From positions 1 to 40,531 of the forward strand of contig CAYSAG010000007.1 of NCBI GenBank assembly GCA_964428935.1: a stretch of 40,531 bases of DNA, given 5' to 3'. The DNA is from JAADHY01 sp964428935 (GTDB lineage Bacteria > Planctomycetota > Planctomycetia > Planctomycetales > Planctomycetaceae). Positions within the stretch are counted from its first letter, which is position 1. The number at the start of each line of letters is the position of its first letter. The position numbers were made by a program, and so were the translations under genes. This document shows, one piece after another, positions 17,146-26,050 of this stretch. A model generated the notes under the pieces. That model saw nothing but the letters and a program-made list of their open reading frames with translations. It searched no databases and was not told the origin of the DNA.

Positions 17146-17228
17146 GGCCACGCCGCTGGTTCCGCGGGGCCTCGAAATTGCCCGACGCTGGCGCGTTCGG
17201 CTGACTTGGACGCGGGTGCGTCCAACAC

Positions 17229-17296
17229 GGCCACGACGGAGCGTGGCCCTCCGGAAACGGACACGGCCACGACGGAGCGCGGCCCTCCGGAAACGG
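17229..17296. repeat. Second pair of family A palindromic repeats
   Basis: Two copies start at 17229 and 17265, again with a 36-base period, and match the pair at 16834-16900 closely. The first carries GTGGCC and the second GCGGCC, the reverse order of the upstream pair. Confidence 0.9.
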
Positions 17297-17311
17297 ACGC
17301 GGCCCCGCGTT

Positions 17312-17366
17312 CCCGCGTCCCGCGTCTCGGTTCCCGCGTCCCGCCCGACCGTCACGCCGTAACCGG
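17312..17366. repeat. 55-bp sequence duplicated across the scaffold gap (left copy)
   Basis: These 55 bases are identical to 17467-17521 on the other side of the N run. An exact 55-base identity ending at a gap suggests an unmerged de Bruijn graph overlap (k = 55) rather than a biological duplication. Confidence 0.85.
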
Positions 17367-17466
17367 NNNNNNNNNNNNNNNNNNNNNNNNNNNNNNNNNN
17401 NNNNNNNNNNNNNNNNNNNNNNNNNNNNNNNNNNNNNNNNNNNNNNNNNNNNNNNNNNNNNNNNNN
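17367..17466. other. Scaffold gap of exactly 100 N
   Basis: The run is exactly 100 N, the conventional length for a gap of unknown size. Flanking repeats probably broke the assembly here. Confidence 0.98.
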
Positions 17467-17521
17467 CCCGCGTCCCGCGTCTCGGTTCCCGCGTCCCGCC
17501 CGACCGTCACGCCGTAACCGG
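17467..17521. repeat. 55-bp sequence duplicated across the scaffold gap (right copy)
   Basis: Identical to 17312-17366. Its last bases contain the 3' end of the universal stress protein gene (stop at 17507-17509), so the left copy contains a duplicate of that gene end. Confidence 0.85.
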
Positions 17522-18778
17522 CGTCTGGAAGTCTCGCGGTTTGACCACCAGCACGCCGCACGGCGCTCGCGGCAACAGCACCTCGGCCGTGGAACCGAGC
17601 TGGCCGGGAACCTCGGCCGAGCCCCCGCTGCCGACCACCAGCAGGTCAATTTGGAATTCGTCAATGGCCCGCAGAATGGTCTGGTCGGCTTGTCCGTAGC
17701 GGACGTGCGGCAGCACGCCGAAGGTCAGCGTGCGGTAGTCGGTGCAGGCCAGTTGCTCGTGCAAAGCGTCGGCGGCCGCGGCCAACACCGGGTCGCTGGG
17801 GCGGATTTCCTCTTCGTCGGCCACGGGCCCGGCTGGAGTGAAGGCCGAGGTTCCGACGAAGCCCGCTGGAGGCGAACCGGGTGCGGCCGTCGGGTCGAGC
17901 CCGCCGGTCGAGGCCCCGGCCGCAGGGCCGTCGCTGGAGTCGACCGGCTCGCCCGCGCTGCCTCGTCCCCCGCCGTCGGCTTGCTCGGACGAGCCGGTCC
18001 GGTGGGAGCCGGCCGGCGCCGTGCGGGACGTCGCAGCGGTGTTCGCCGCGGCCCCAGCCGCTGCCGCCGTCGTTGCCTCGACCGACGCCGCCGCTCCGCC
18101 GGCCCCGTCCTCGGCCGGTTCGTCGGGCCGTTCCGTTTGAGCCTCACCGGACCGCTCGACGTCCGCCTGTCCCCCTTCCGCCTCGCTGGCCCGCTCGACC
18201 ACGTGCAGCACGCGGGTTTTCGAGTCGGTCACCTGTCCCAGTTGGACGGCCAAGTGCAGAACGTCCAGCCCGTCGTCGGAAAGGTCCGTAGCGGCCAGCA
18301 CGAACAGGTCCGGAGGGCTGGCCGGTGCCGTGGGCACCCACACGTGGCACGGGCAATTGCGAATGACCTTCAAAGCCACGTTGCCCAGGGGCCGGTCGGG
18401 CGTGGCCGCTCGAGCCCCCAGCACGACCAAGTCGTACTGCTCGCGAAGCACCTCCCGCACCAGCTCGACCCACGCCGTGCCGTAACAGACCGAAGCCCGA
18501 ACGGCCGCCCCCTGCTTCTCCGCCCACTCGGCCAAGGCCAGCAGACGCCGGTCCAGCTCCGGCCGGACCCGCTCGTCCACCGCCCGCTCGTTCCACTGCT
18601 CCGACGACTCGTCCACGCAGTCCAAAATCGACGTGAACGTGACTTCGGCGTCGCTCGAAGCCGCCAGCTCCACCGCTCGCTTCGCCGCCTCGAAGGCCGG
18701 CTCGCTCAACCCGAACCGTTCCTCCGGCCCGCGCGTCCGCCAGTCCACTCCGACCAGAATTCTTCGAAGGCCGTACAC
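17507..18778 (-). CDS. Double-domain universal stress protein with long disordered insert
   Basis: GTG 18778 is chosen as start because AAGGAGGA lies a few bases upstream and YGLRRILVGVDW follows, the usual first strand of a Usp domain; an ATG at 18844 lacks this support. The 423-residue protein has a first UspA domain (about 1-140) ending in LVVLGARAATPDRPLG and VIRNCPCHVWVP. A second domain begins PDLFVLAATDLSDDGLDVL and ends LLVVGSGGSAEVPGQLG then APCGVLVVKP. The Gly-rich ends resemble ATP-binding Usp motifs, though in variant form. About 130 residues rich in Ala, Gly, Ser, Thr and Glu (about 200-335) split the second domain. Cytoplasmic stress role is inferred from family. The last bases lie in the 55-bp copy beside the scaffold gap. 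Confidence 0.88.
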   Translation of the reverse strand: MYGLRRILVGVDWRTRGPEERFGLSEPAFEAAKRAVELAASSDAEVTFTSILDCVDESSEQWNERAVDERVRPELDRRLLALAEWAEKQGAAVRASVCYGTAWVELVREVLREQYDLVVLGARAATPDRPLGNVALKVIRNCPCHVWVPTAPASPPDLFVLAATDLSDDGLDVLHLAVQLGQVTDSKTRVLHVVERASEAEGGQADVERSGEAQTERPDEPAEDGAGGAAASVEATTAAAAGAAANTAATSRTAPAGSHRTGSSEQADGGGRGSAGEPVDSSDGPAAGASTGGLDPTAAPGSPPAGFVGTSAFTPAGPVADEEEIRPSDPVLAAAADALHEQLACTDYRTLTFGVLPHVRYGQADQTILRAIDEFQIDLLVVGSGGSAEVPGQLGSTAEVLLPRAPCGVLVVKPRDFQTPVTA

Positions 18779-18926
18779 CGTTGCTCCTCCTTCCGTCTCG
18801 ACACGGCCAGCCGACAGGCCGTCCGCTGTCGTTTTGTTGCACACCGTTTCGTGGCCGGCGCTGTTTCGGCGCCGCCTGCGACTTCTCGTCCGCTTGCGTC
18901 TTGCGCCGTCGGTTCGCTCTGCCCGG

Positions 18927-19814
18927 TCAGCCGACGTCGCTGCCGGGGACCGTCGCTTTCACGACGGGGTTGGTCAGTGTACCAATGCCGGAGACTTCAA
19001 TCGACACGCAGTCGCCGGCTTGCAACGTGAAGTCGTCCGGTGGGACAATGCCCGTGCCAGTCAGCAGGACGACGCCGTCGGGGAACGTGTTGTCGCGGCC
19101 CAACCACGCCAGCAGCTCGTCGAAAGTCCGAGCCATTTGGCTCAACCGCGTCTCTCCTTCGAAAACCGTCCTGCCCGCTCGTTCGACCGTCAGCCGGACT
19201 TGGGTGGCCTCCAGGTCGAGCGGCTCGTCGGCCAGCAACACCCACGGGCCGAGCGCACAGCACTGGTTGTAGACCTTCGCCTGCGGAAGGTACAGCGGGT
19301 TCTCGCCTTCAATGTCGCGAGCCGACACGTCGTTGCCGACCGTGTAGCCGACCAGCCGCAGGTCGGGCGAGACGACCAACGCCAGCTCCGGCTCGGGCAC
19401 CGTCCAACGGCTGTCGGCTCGCACCCGAATCGGTTTGCCCGGACCGACCACTCGGTGCGGCGTGGCTTTGAAAAACAGCTCGGGCCGGTCCGCCTCGTAC
19501 ACCCGGTCGTAGTGGCTGGCCGCCTGCTTCGACTCTTTCATTCGAGCCTCGCGGCTGCGTTTGTACGTGACGCCGGCCGCCCAGACTTCCTGACGGTCGA
19601 CCGGAGCCAGCAGCCGCACCTCGTCCGGACTGACCGGCTGCGGGCGGCTGGGCCAGAGCGAGCGCACGAGCGCAGGCGGGTCGGGCGCGTGCAACAGGTC
19701 GCTCAACGTGTGCACCGACGGCCGTCGGCCCAGGTCGAGCAGCACCAGGGTTCCGTCGTCCTGGACAGCCGCGACGCCCGTTTCGCCGCCCAGGTCTACG
19801 CGAGCCAGCTTCAT
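18927..19814 (-). CDS. Fumarylacetoacetate hydrolase (FAH) family enzyme
   Basis: The 295-residue protein has an N-terminal small domain and a C-terminal FAH fold. The expected divalent-metal ligands are Glu141 and Glu143 in VPEPELALV and Asp162 in GYTVGNDVSARDIEG. The segment EVWAAGVTYKRSREARM resembles 2-keto-3-deoxy-D-arabinonate dehydratases as well as acylpyruvases, so a sugar-acid dehydratase role is possible but not proven. It overlaps the end of the pseudouridine synthase gene by four bases (ATGA), which suggests translational coupling although the functions seem unrelated. Confidence 0.88.
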   Translation of the reverse strand: MKLARVDLGGETGVAAVQDDGTLVLLDLGRRPSVHTLSDLLHAPDPPALVRSLWPSRPQPVSPDEVRLLAPVDRQEVWAAGVTYKRSREARMKESKQAASHYDRVYEADRPELFFKATPHRVVGPGKPIRVRADSRWTVPEPELALVVSPDLRLVGYTVGNDVSARDIEGENPLYLPQAKVYNQCCALGPWVLLADEPLDLEATQVRLTVERAGRTVFEGETRLSQMARTFDELLAWLGRDNTFPDGVVLLTGTGIVPPDDFTLQAGDCVSIEVSGIGTLTNPVVKATVPGSDVG

Positions 19815-20917
19815 TGTGTCTTCGTCCTGTAACGACGCAAAGCTTCCAGTGTTTGGCGGAAGTCCTGCGGCAAGGGAGCCTCAAAACGCATTCGCTTGCC
19901 CGTTCGCGGGTGCGAGAACTCGAGGCGAAAAGCGTGCAAGGCTTGCCGGTCAATCAGCACGTCCGGAAGAGGGCCGGGCAAGCCGGACGGAGCCGCGGAC
20001 GGGCCGGCCGCCCGCCCCGACTCGGCCGCTGCAAACGCAACCGCTTCACCGGCCGAGGCCGCGTCCTGTCCCACGTCGACCCTCCGGGCCACGTCCTGCA
20101 GTCGCAGGCAATTCTGGCCCCCGTAAAGCCGGTCCGCAACAATGGGGTGGCCAATGTACTGCATGTGAAGTCGAAGCTGGTGCGTCCGCCCGGTCTTCGG
20201 AAACAGGCTCAAGTACGTGAACCCGTCGAACCGCTCCAAGACCTTGTAGAAAGTGACGGCTTGGCGAGCGTTTCCGCCGGGCGGGCAGACTTCCATTTTC
20301 TCGCGGTGTCGCGAGTGGACGCGGACGTGCGTCTCGACGTAGTCACTGTCGCAGTCCACTTCGCCCCACACCAAAGCCCGGTACTCCTTGACCACCTCCC
20401 GCCGTTCGAACTGACCGGCCAGCCGGTAGTGAACCTGGTTGTCCTTGGCCACGACCAACACGCCGCTGGTGTCGCGGTCCAGCCGGTGAACAATGCCGGG
20501 GCGCAACTGGCCCGCGACGTTGCTGAGCCGGTCGAAATGAAACTGCAAGGCGCCGGCCAACGTGCCTCGGTAGTTGCCTCGACCCGGGTGCACAATCATT
20601 CCCGGCGGTTTGTTGAGCACGACCAGGGCGTCGTCTTCGTAAAGAATGTCGAGCGGAATGTCCTCGGGCGGGACCGTGTACTCGGGCAGCTCCGGCAGCC
20701 AAACCGTCACGCAGTCGTTGACCCGTAACCGTCGAGACGCCTTGACGGGAAGTCCGTTGACCAGCACCGCTCCGGCCTCAATGGCCTTCTGCAACAGGCT
20801 GCGGCTGTAGTTGGGGAAGAGGCGACTGAGGTAGTGGTCGACTCGCCAGCCGTGCGCGCGAGCCTCCACCGTCAGCTCGACCGGCTCGTCCGACAAGAAT
20901 TCGGGAACGTCAGCCAT
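19811..20917 (-). CDS. Ribosomal large-subunit pseudouridine synthase, RluD-like
   Basis: The 368-residue protein has an S4 RNA-binding domain (about 18-75, GWRVDHYLSRLFPNYSRSLL) followed by an RluA-family catalytic domain. The active-site motif is HRLDRDTSG (144-152), with Asp147 as the catalytic residue. KTGRTHQLRLHMQYIGHPIV is the second conserved block. It isomerises uridines in RNA, probably helix 69 of 23S rRNA if it is a true RluD. About 40 Ala/Gly/Pro-rich residues (about 283-322) are inserted between LYGGQ and the final RQALHAFRLEFSHP block, which normally lie closer. It is followed by the FAH gene with a 4-base overlap and preceded by the YfgM-like gene 148 bases upstream. Confidence 0.93.
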   Translation of the reverse strand: MADVPEFLSDEPVELTVEARAHGWRVDHYLSRLFPNYSRSLLQKAIEAGAVLVNGLPVKASRRLRVNDCVTVWLPELPEYTVPPEDIPLDILYEDDALVVLNKPPGMIVHPGRGNYRGTLAGALQFHFDRLSNVAGQLRPGIVHRLDRDTSGVLVVAKDNQVHYRLAGQFERREVVKEYRALVWGEVDCDSDYVETHVRVHSRHREKMEVCPPGGNARQAVTFYKVLERFDGFTYLSLFPKTGRTHQLRLHMQYIGHPIVADRLYGGQNCLRLQDVARRVDVGQDAASAGEAVAFAAAESGRAAGPSAAPSGLPGPLPDVLIDRQALHAFRLEFSHPRTGKRMRFEAPLPQDFRQTLEALRRYRTKTQ

Positions 20918-21065
20918 TTCTCAAAAGCAACGCGCCGCCTCCGGACGCACCGAAGCCGACGCAGAAAGACAAAGCCGACAAGCAACGACACAAGGAACCG
21001 CGACGTACCCGGGCCGCCCGTTTTTTCCGTTGCGGCTGGTCGGCACGCCTTCGCTTGTCCCGACC

Positions 21066-22148
21066 TCACTTTTTCGCCTTCGACTGGTCGGACCGGGGCT
21101 CGTTCTGGTTGGACTTCGGCTCTTTCTGACTCGACTTCGACGGCGGCTGGCCCGCCCCGGTCTGCGACTTGGCCGACGCCGGTTTCTGCTGGTCCGAAGC
21201 GTTTGACTTCGACGCCTCCGAAACGTCCGGCTTCGACGCAGGCGCCGCCCCCGCTGCCGGCGTGGCTGGCTGCGGCGACGGCTCGCCAGACTGCGTGCCG
21301 CTCGGTTGCGTGCTGCGCGACTGCGTCCCGGCCGCTTGCTTCCCGGTCTCGGCACTCGACGCCGCCTTTCGCTGTTCCGGTGCCGCCGGGAAGGTCAACT
21401 GCGGTCCGGCGCTCGACCCGCTCGACGTCGACGACGGCTCGGCCGCCTCGCCTGCCGACCGCGACGCGTCGGCCGCCTGACCGGTCGAACCACCGGCTGC
21501 GCCGGTCAAGTCCTTGGGCTTCTCCAAGTCGGCTGGCTTCGGGTTCTGTTTGGCGAACCAGGCGTAAAAGGCTTGAGCCCCACCGGTCTTCAGCAGTTGC
21601 AGCCGCCGCTCGACCTTTTCTCGCAGCACCGAGTTGGGGAACTGCCGCAGGAACTGTTCGTAGGCCTCAATGGCCGGTTGCAGGTTGCCGTCGGAAAGAG
21701 CCTCGCGGACTTGGCCGAGCAAGACCAGCGCTCGCTCGCGCACCGCGTCCGGTGCTCCGCTGTCGGCAGCCAGTTGTTCAAGGGTTTGTTGAGCCGCCTC
21801 CAGTTCGGCCTTGCCCGCGCTGCGGTCGGTGTACATGAGCGGCATTCCTTCCGCCAACCGCCGTTCCGCGGCGTGCAGCTTCGCCCACGCGGCCACTTCG
21901 CTGCCCGCGTAGTCCGTCGCCACGTGCTCCAGGTCCTCGGGCGTCTGAGCTCCGACGAAAGCCGACCACGCCGCCGCTCGACTGGCCTTCGTGCTCCGCA
22001 CCCACAGCAGCACGCCCAAAGCAACGGCCAGGACGACGACGAGCCCCCAACTGACCGTCGTGCCGTGTCGGTCCCACCACGGCTTCAGCTCAGCCAGAAT
22101 CTTGCTCAGTTCGTTCGTCTGTAACTCGTGCCGGTGCTTGCTTTTCAT
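21066..22148 (-). CDS. YfgM-like TPR membrane protein with disordered C-terminus
   Basis: The 360-residue protein begins MKSKHRHELQTNELSKILAE, has one transmembrane helix (about 33-50, WGLVVVLAVALGVLLWV), and then helical repeats of TPR type, for example LQPAIEAYEQFLRQFPNS. This N-in single-helix plus TPR layout matches the YfgM/ancillary SecYEG family, which helps chaperone secreted proteins. The last 150 residues are low complexity and rich in Ser, Ala, Pro, Lys and Gln. Function is inferred from architecture only. It lies upstream of the rluD-like gene on the same strand. Confidence 0.75.
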   Translation of the reverse strand: MKSKHRHELQTNELSKILAELKPWWDRHGTTVSWGLVVVLAVALGVLLWVRSTKASRAAAWSAFVGAQTPEDLEHVATDYAGSEVAAWAKLHAAERRLAEGMPLMYTDRSAGKAELEAAQQTLEQLAADSGAPDAVRERALVLLGQVREALSDGNLQPAIEAYEQFLRQFPNSVLREKVERRLQLLKTGGAQAFYAWFAKQNPKPADLEKPKDLTGAAGGSTGQAADASRSAGEAAEPSSTSSGSSAGPQLTFPAAPEQRKAASSAETGKQAAGTQSRSTQPSGTQSGEPSPQPATPAAGAAPASKPDVSEASKSNASDQQKPASAKSQTGAGQPPSKSSQKEPKSNQNEPRSDQSKAKK

Positions 22149-22689
22149 GGTTCGCCGGTCCTTTTTTCCTTCGGCCCAGCTTCGGCAGACCGCTTGCCGG
22201 CTGCAACCGGCCGCCCCGCTCCAACCGGGTCGCCCGCCCGCGTGGTTTGTCGGACCGTTCGTCGCCGGTCAACCGGACCGTCCGCCCAGCGTGAACGCCG
22301 ACCGCGAAGGAAAGCGTTGTGGAGGTCTCATTCGCGAGCGCGTGCCACGCCTCGAGTACGTGCTCGTCCTCGCCGGCCGACTCGACAACGCCGTTCGTCC
22401 CTCAAAGCGTTTCGCGAAGCCGCGCGAGTATAGGTCCGACCGGAAACCCGGTCAAGCTGCTCCGCCGGCACTTCTGGCCGCGCCGCAAGCCGTTGCCGCC
22501 GCGTGCCGGCTCGCCGCCAAGTCGCTCGTGTCTTTCCCGGTCGGCCCGGCAAAGCCGACCGCGCCAGCGAGCGTTTCGCCCGCTTGTGGACTCGCTATAC
22601 TGAAATGAGGTCTGCGGCGGGGGAGGTGTTGGGGTAGTGACGTCCCGGTGGCTTGCCGGCCCGGCCACAGACCGCAACGAGGAGAGGTC
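22149..22689. other. Divergent intergenic region
   Basis: This 541-base stretch separates the YfgM-like gene (minus) from the receiver/HATPase gene (plus). I see no protein-like frame or RNA gene. A candidate -10 box toward the plus strand is listed separately. Confidence 0.5.
22574..22601 (+). promoter_or_regulatory. Candidate promoter of the receiver/HATPase gene
   Basis: TATACT at 22596-22601 is a good -10 match (5 of 6). The best -35 partner, TTTCGC at 22574-22579 with 16-base spacing, is weak. The predicted start of the coding region is about 85 bases downstream. Confidence 0.35.
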
Positions 22690-23595
22690 GTGGAAGCCAA
22701 AGTCCTAGTGGTCGACGACTCCGCCGTCGACCGAAAATTGATCAAAGGCCTGCTGGAGAAGTACGAAGACTGGCAGGTGTTCGAGGCGTCGGACGGGTTT
22801 CAGGCCCTGTCGCTGGTGGAGACGTTGCGTCCGGACGTGGTCGTCGCCGACCTGGTGATGCCTCGGATGAACGGCCGCGAATTGATGGAGGCGATTCGGC
22901 GGCGGTTCCCGGAGACCCGAGTGATTCTGGTGACGGGTCGCGGCAGCGAGCAAGTGGCCGCTCGGGTCGTCCACCACGGAGCGGCCGGCTACGTGCCCAA
23001 ACGTCTGCTGGCCGAGCACCTGCCCCGGTTGGTCGAGAAACTTGTCGCCGGGCTGAAGGAACAGCAGACCCTGGCCCGGCTGATGCAGTTTCTGCGTCGT
23101 TTCGAGGCGAAGTTCGTTCTGCGCAGCGACCCCGACAGCGTCGCCAAGTTGTGCGCGTACCTTGGGCAGACGCTGCAGACCGTGACGTTCGTCAGCGGCA
23201 CGGACCGAACCCGTTTGGTACTGGCGCTGCAAGAAGCGCTTTGGAACGCTTTGTACCACGGCAACTTGGAGCTGGGCAGTCGCCTGCACGAGCTGGCTCC
23301 CCGGGAGCTGAACGCGTTGATTCGCGAGCGACTGCGACAGTCTCCGTACTGCGAGCGTAAGATTGTTGTCGAGGTGGAGCTGTCGCCGGAGCAGGCTCGG
23401 TGCGTGGTGCGTGACGAGGGCCAGGGCTTCGACCCCAACAGTCTGCCCGACCCGACGGCTCCGGAGAACGTCTTTCGTCCGGGCGGCCGAGGCATTCTGC
23501 TGATGCGGACCTACGTGGACGAAGTCCATTACAACGCATTGGGCAACGAAGTGACGCTGGTGAAGCGGTTCGGCGGACACGCGAACGCGGCCTGA
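22690..23595 (+). CDS. Response-regulator receiver fused to an RsbW-type HATPase
   Basis: GTG 22690 follows GGAGAGG and gives 301 residues starting EAKVLVVDDSAVDR; an upstream in-frame start at 22648 is less likely. Residues 1-120 are a receiver domain with acidic Asp9 and Asp10, phospho-acceptor Asp54 (VVADLVMPRMNG), Thr82 and Lys104. Residues about 140-295 are a GHKL ATPase of anti-sigma/RsbW type: N box LQEALWNALYHGNLEL (Glu182, Asn186), G1 DEGQGFDP, G2 GGRGILL. There is no histidine-phosphoacceptor domain. This suggests a phosphorylation-controlled switch kinase that phosphorylates or binds a STAS or sigma partner. No such partner is adjacent. hisF follows after 101 bases. Confidence 0.9.
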   Translation: MEAKVLVVDDSAVDRKLIKGLLEKYEDWQVFEASDGFQALSLVETLRPDVVVADLVMPRMNGRELMEAIRRRFPETRVILVTGRGSEQVAARVVHHGAAGYVPKRLLAEHLPRLVEKLVAGLKEQQTLARLMQFLRRFEAKFVLRSDPDSVAKLCAYLGQTLQTVTFVSGTDRTRLVLALQEALWNALYHGNLELGSRLHELAPRELNALIRERLRQSPYCERKIVVEVELSPEQARCVVRDEGQGFDPNSLPDPTAPENVFRPGGRGILLMRTYVDEVHYNALGNEVTLVKRFGGHANAA

Positions 23596-23650
23596 AGCGG
23601 GTCGGGCCAGTCGGCTCGGACGGACGTGTCTGGTTTCACCGTGGGGAAAC

Positions 23651-23679
23651 ACGGCTGGCAGCCGTTTGCATTGGCAAAC
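23651..23679 (+). promoter_or_regulatory. Two adjacent hairpins just before the hisF ribosome site
   Basis: ACGGCT pairs with AGCCGT around a GGC loop (23651-23665), and GTTTGC pairs with GCAAAC around ATTG (23664-23679). They share two bases, so they compete slightly. The second hairpin ends one base before the hisF GGAG. No T-run follows, so a terminator is unlikely. Function is unknown. Confidence 0.35.
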
Positions 23680-23696
23680 AGGAGTTCGAGCTTCTG

Positions 23697-24479
23697 ATGC
23701 TGGCGAAGCGAATCATTCCGTGCTTGGATGTCCATGCCGGTCGCGTCGTCAAGGGTGTCCACTTTGTGAACCTTCGCGACGCCGGAGACCCGGTTGAAAT
23801 TGCGGCTCGCTACGAAGAAGAAGGGGCCGACGAGCTGGTTTTCTTGGATATTACGGCCAGCCACGAAGGTCGAGCCATCATGCTGGACGTCGTCCGGCGA
23901 ACGTCCGAGGTGGTCTTTATGCCCTTGACGGTGGGCGGTGGCGTGCGAACCTTGGAAGACGTCCGCATGCTGCTCAGCGCCGGCTGCGACAAGGTGTCGA
24001 TCAACTCGGCCGCCGTCCGCAACCCGGAGTTTGTGCGGCAAGCGGCCAAGCGCTTTGGAAGCCAGTGCATTGTTGTCAACATTGACCCGAAGCGGGTCAT
24101 TCGGGACGGCAAAGAGTTCTGGGACGTCCACATCAACGGCGGCCGCATCCCGACAGGGCTGCACGCGGTGGAGTGGGCGAAGGAAGTCGAGCGGCTCGGG
24201 GCCGGCGAAATTGTCCTCACCTCCATGGATGCAGACGGCACGCAGGACGGCTATGATATCGAGATTACTCGGGCCGTGGTGGAGGCGGTCGACATTCCGG
24301 TCGTGGCCAGTGGCGGCGCGGGATGTCCGGAGCACATGTACCAGGTCTTCACCGAAGCCAACGCGCACGCGGCGCTCGCCGCCAGCATCTTCCATTTCGG
24401 AACCTACTCGATCCGCGAAACAAAACGGTACTTGGCCGAGCGAGGCGTGCCGGTGCGGCTGGACCCGGACCACCGGTGA
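23697..24479 (+). CDS. hisF: Imidazole glycerol phosphate synthase, cyclase subunit
   Basis: The 260-residue (beta/alpha)8 barrel matches HisF in length. It begins MLAKRIIPCLDVHAGRVVKG with catalytic Asp11, and holds FLDITASHEGR, the phosphate-binding VGGGVRTLED and VNIDPKR, catalytic Asp in TSMDADGTQDGYD, and VASGGAG. HisF with HisH converts PRFAR and ammonia to imidazole glycerol phosphate and AICAR in histidine synthesis. HisH and other his genes are not adjacent. GGAG at 23681-23684 supports ATG 23697. Its codon use differs from every gene to the left: GAT and ATC appear here for the first time in number. Confidence 0.97.
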   Translation: MLAKRIIPCLDVHAGRVVKGVHFVNLRDAGDPVEIAARYEEEGADELVFLDITASHEGRAIMLDVVRRTSEVVFMPLTVGGGVRTLEDVRMLLSAGCDKVSINSAAVRNPEFVRQAAKRFGSQCIVVNIDPKRVIRDGKEFWDVHINGGRIPTGLHAVEWAKEVERLGAGEIVLTSMDADGTQDGYDIEITRAVVEAVDIPVVASGGAGCPEHMYQVFTEANAHAALAASIFHFGTYSIRETKRYLAERGVPVRLDPDHR

Positions 24480-24663
24480 CGTCGCAGCGACCGGCATCGG
24501 AGTCCGTGGAGCGTGAATTTGCAGACGAGCTCCGCGGTCGCCCTGGCCAAGCGGTGCGGCGTCGACCGGCGGCGGTGCTCACCGGCAGACCGAGCCGGCC
24601 GCGCCCAGGACTGTTGACCCGACGATGAAAACGAACGACTGAAAGCAACAGGGGAAGCCGAAT

Positions 24664-25809
<1,146 letters not shown>

Positions 25810-26050
25810 GCGGACCGCAGCCGGACGGCCGGACCGCTTGTCGAACAAACGCCCGGGCGGGACCGTCGAGCCGCTCGGAGCCAGTTTGCGAAGCCAGCTG
25901 CCGGACGACAGCACGCCCCTGGCACAGGACGGCAGCGTCGGGCGGTCAACCGGAGCTTTCCGCCCTGGCCTGCTTGAGCCGGTCCGTCCGGACGCGTTCC
26001 AATCGTTCTCTCACAGAGTCGCCTGGTTCTCGAGCAGCAGGGAAAAGCTG

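Larger units (their letters stand above)
16796..17506. other. Intergenic region filled with dispersed palindromic repeats and a scaffold gap
   Basis: No gene is present between the universal stress gene and the cysteine desulfurase gene on the minus strand. The 711 bases hold three families of short palindromic repeats, each listed separately, plus GCGTCCC-type iterations and 100 N. Open frames here are repeat translations. Confidence 0.8.

Noticed and set aside
21006..21027. Hairpin with T-run resembling an intrinsic terminator
   Set aside because: It faces the plus strand, where no gene ends nearby, and its stem is only four base pairs.
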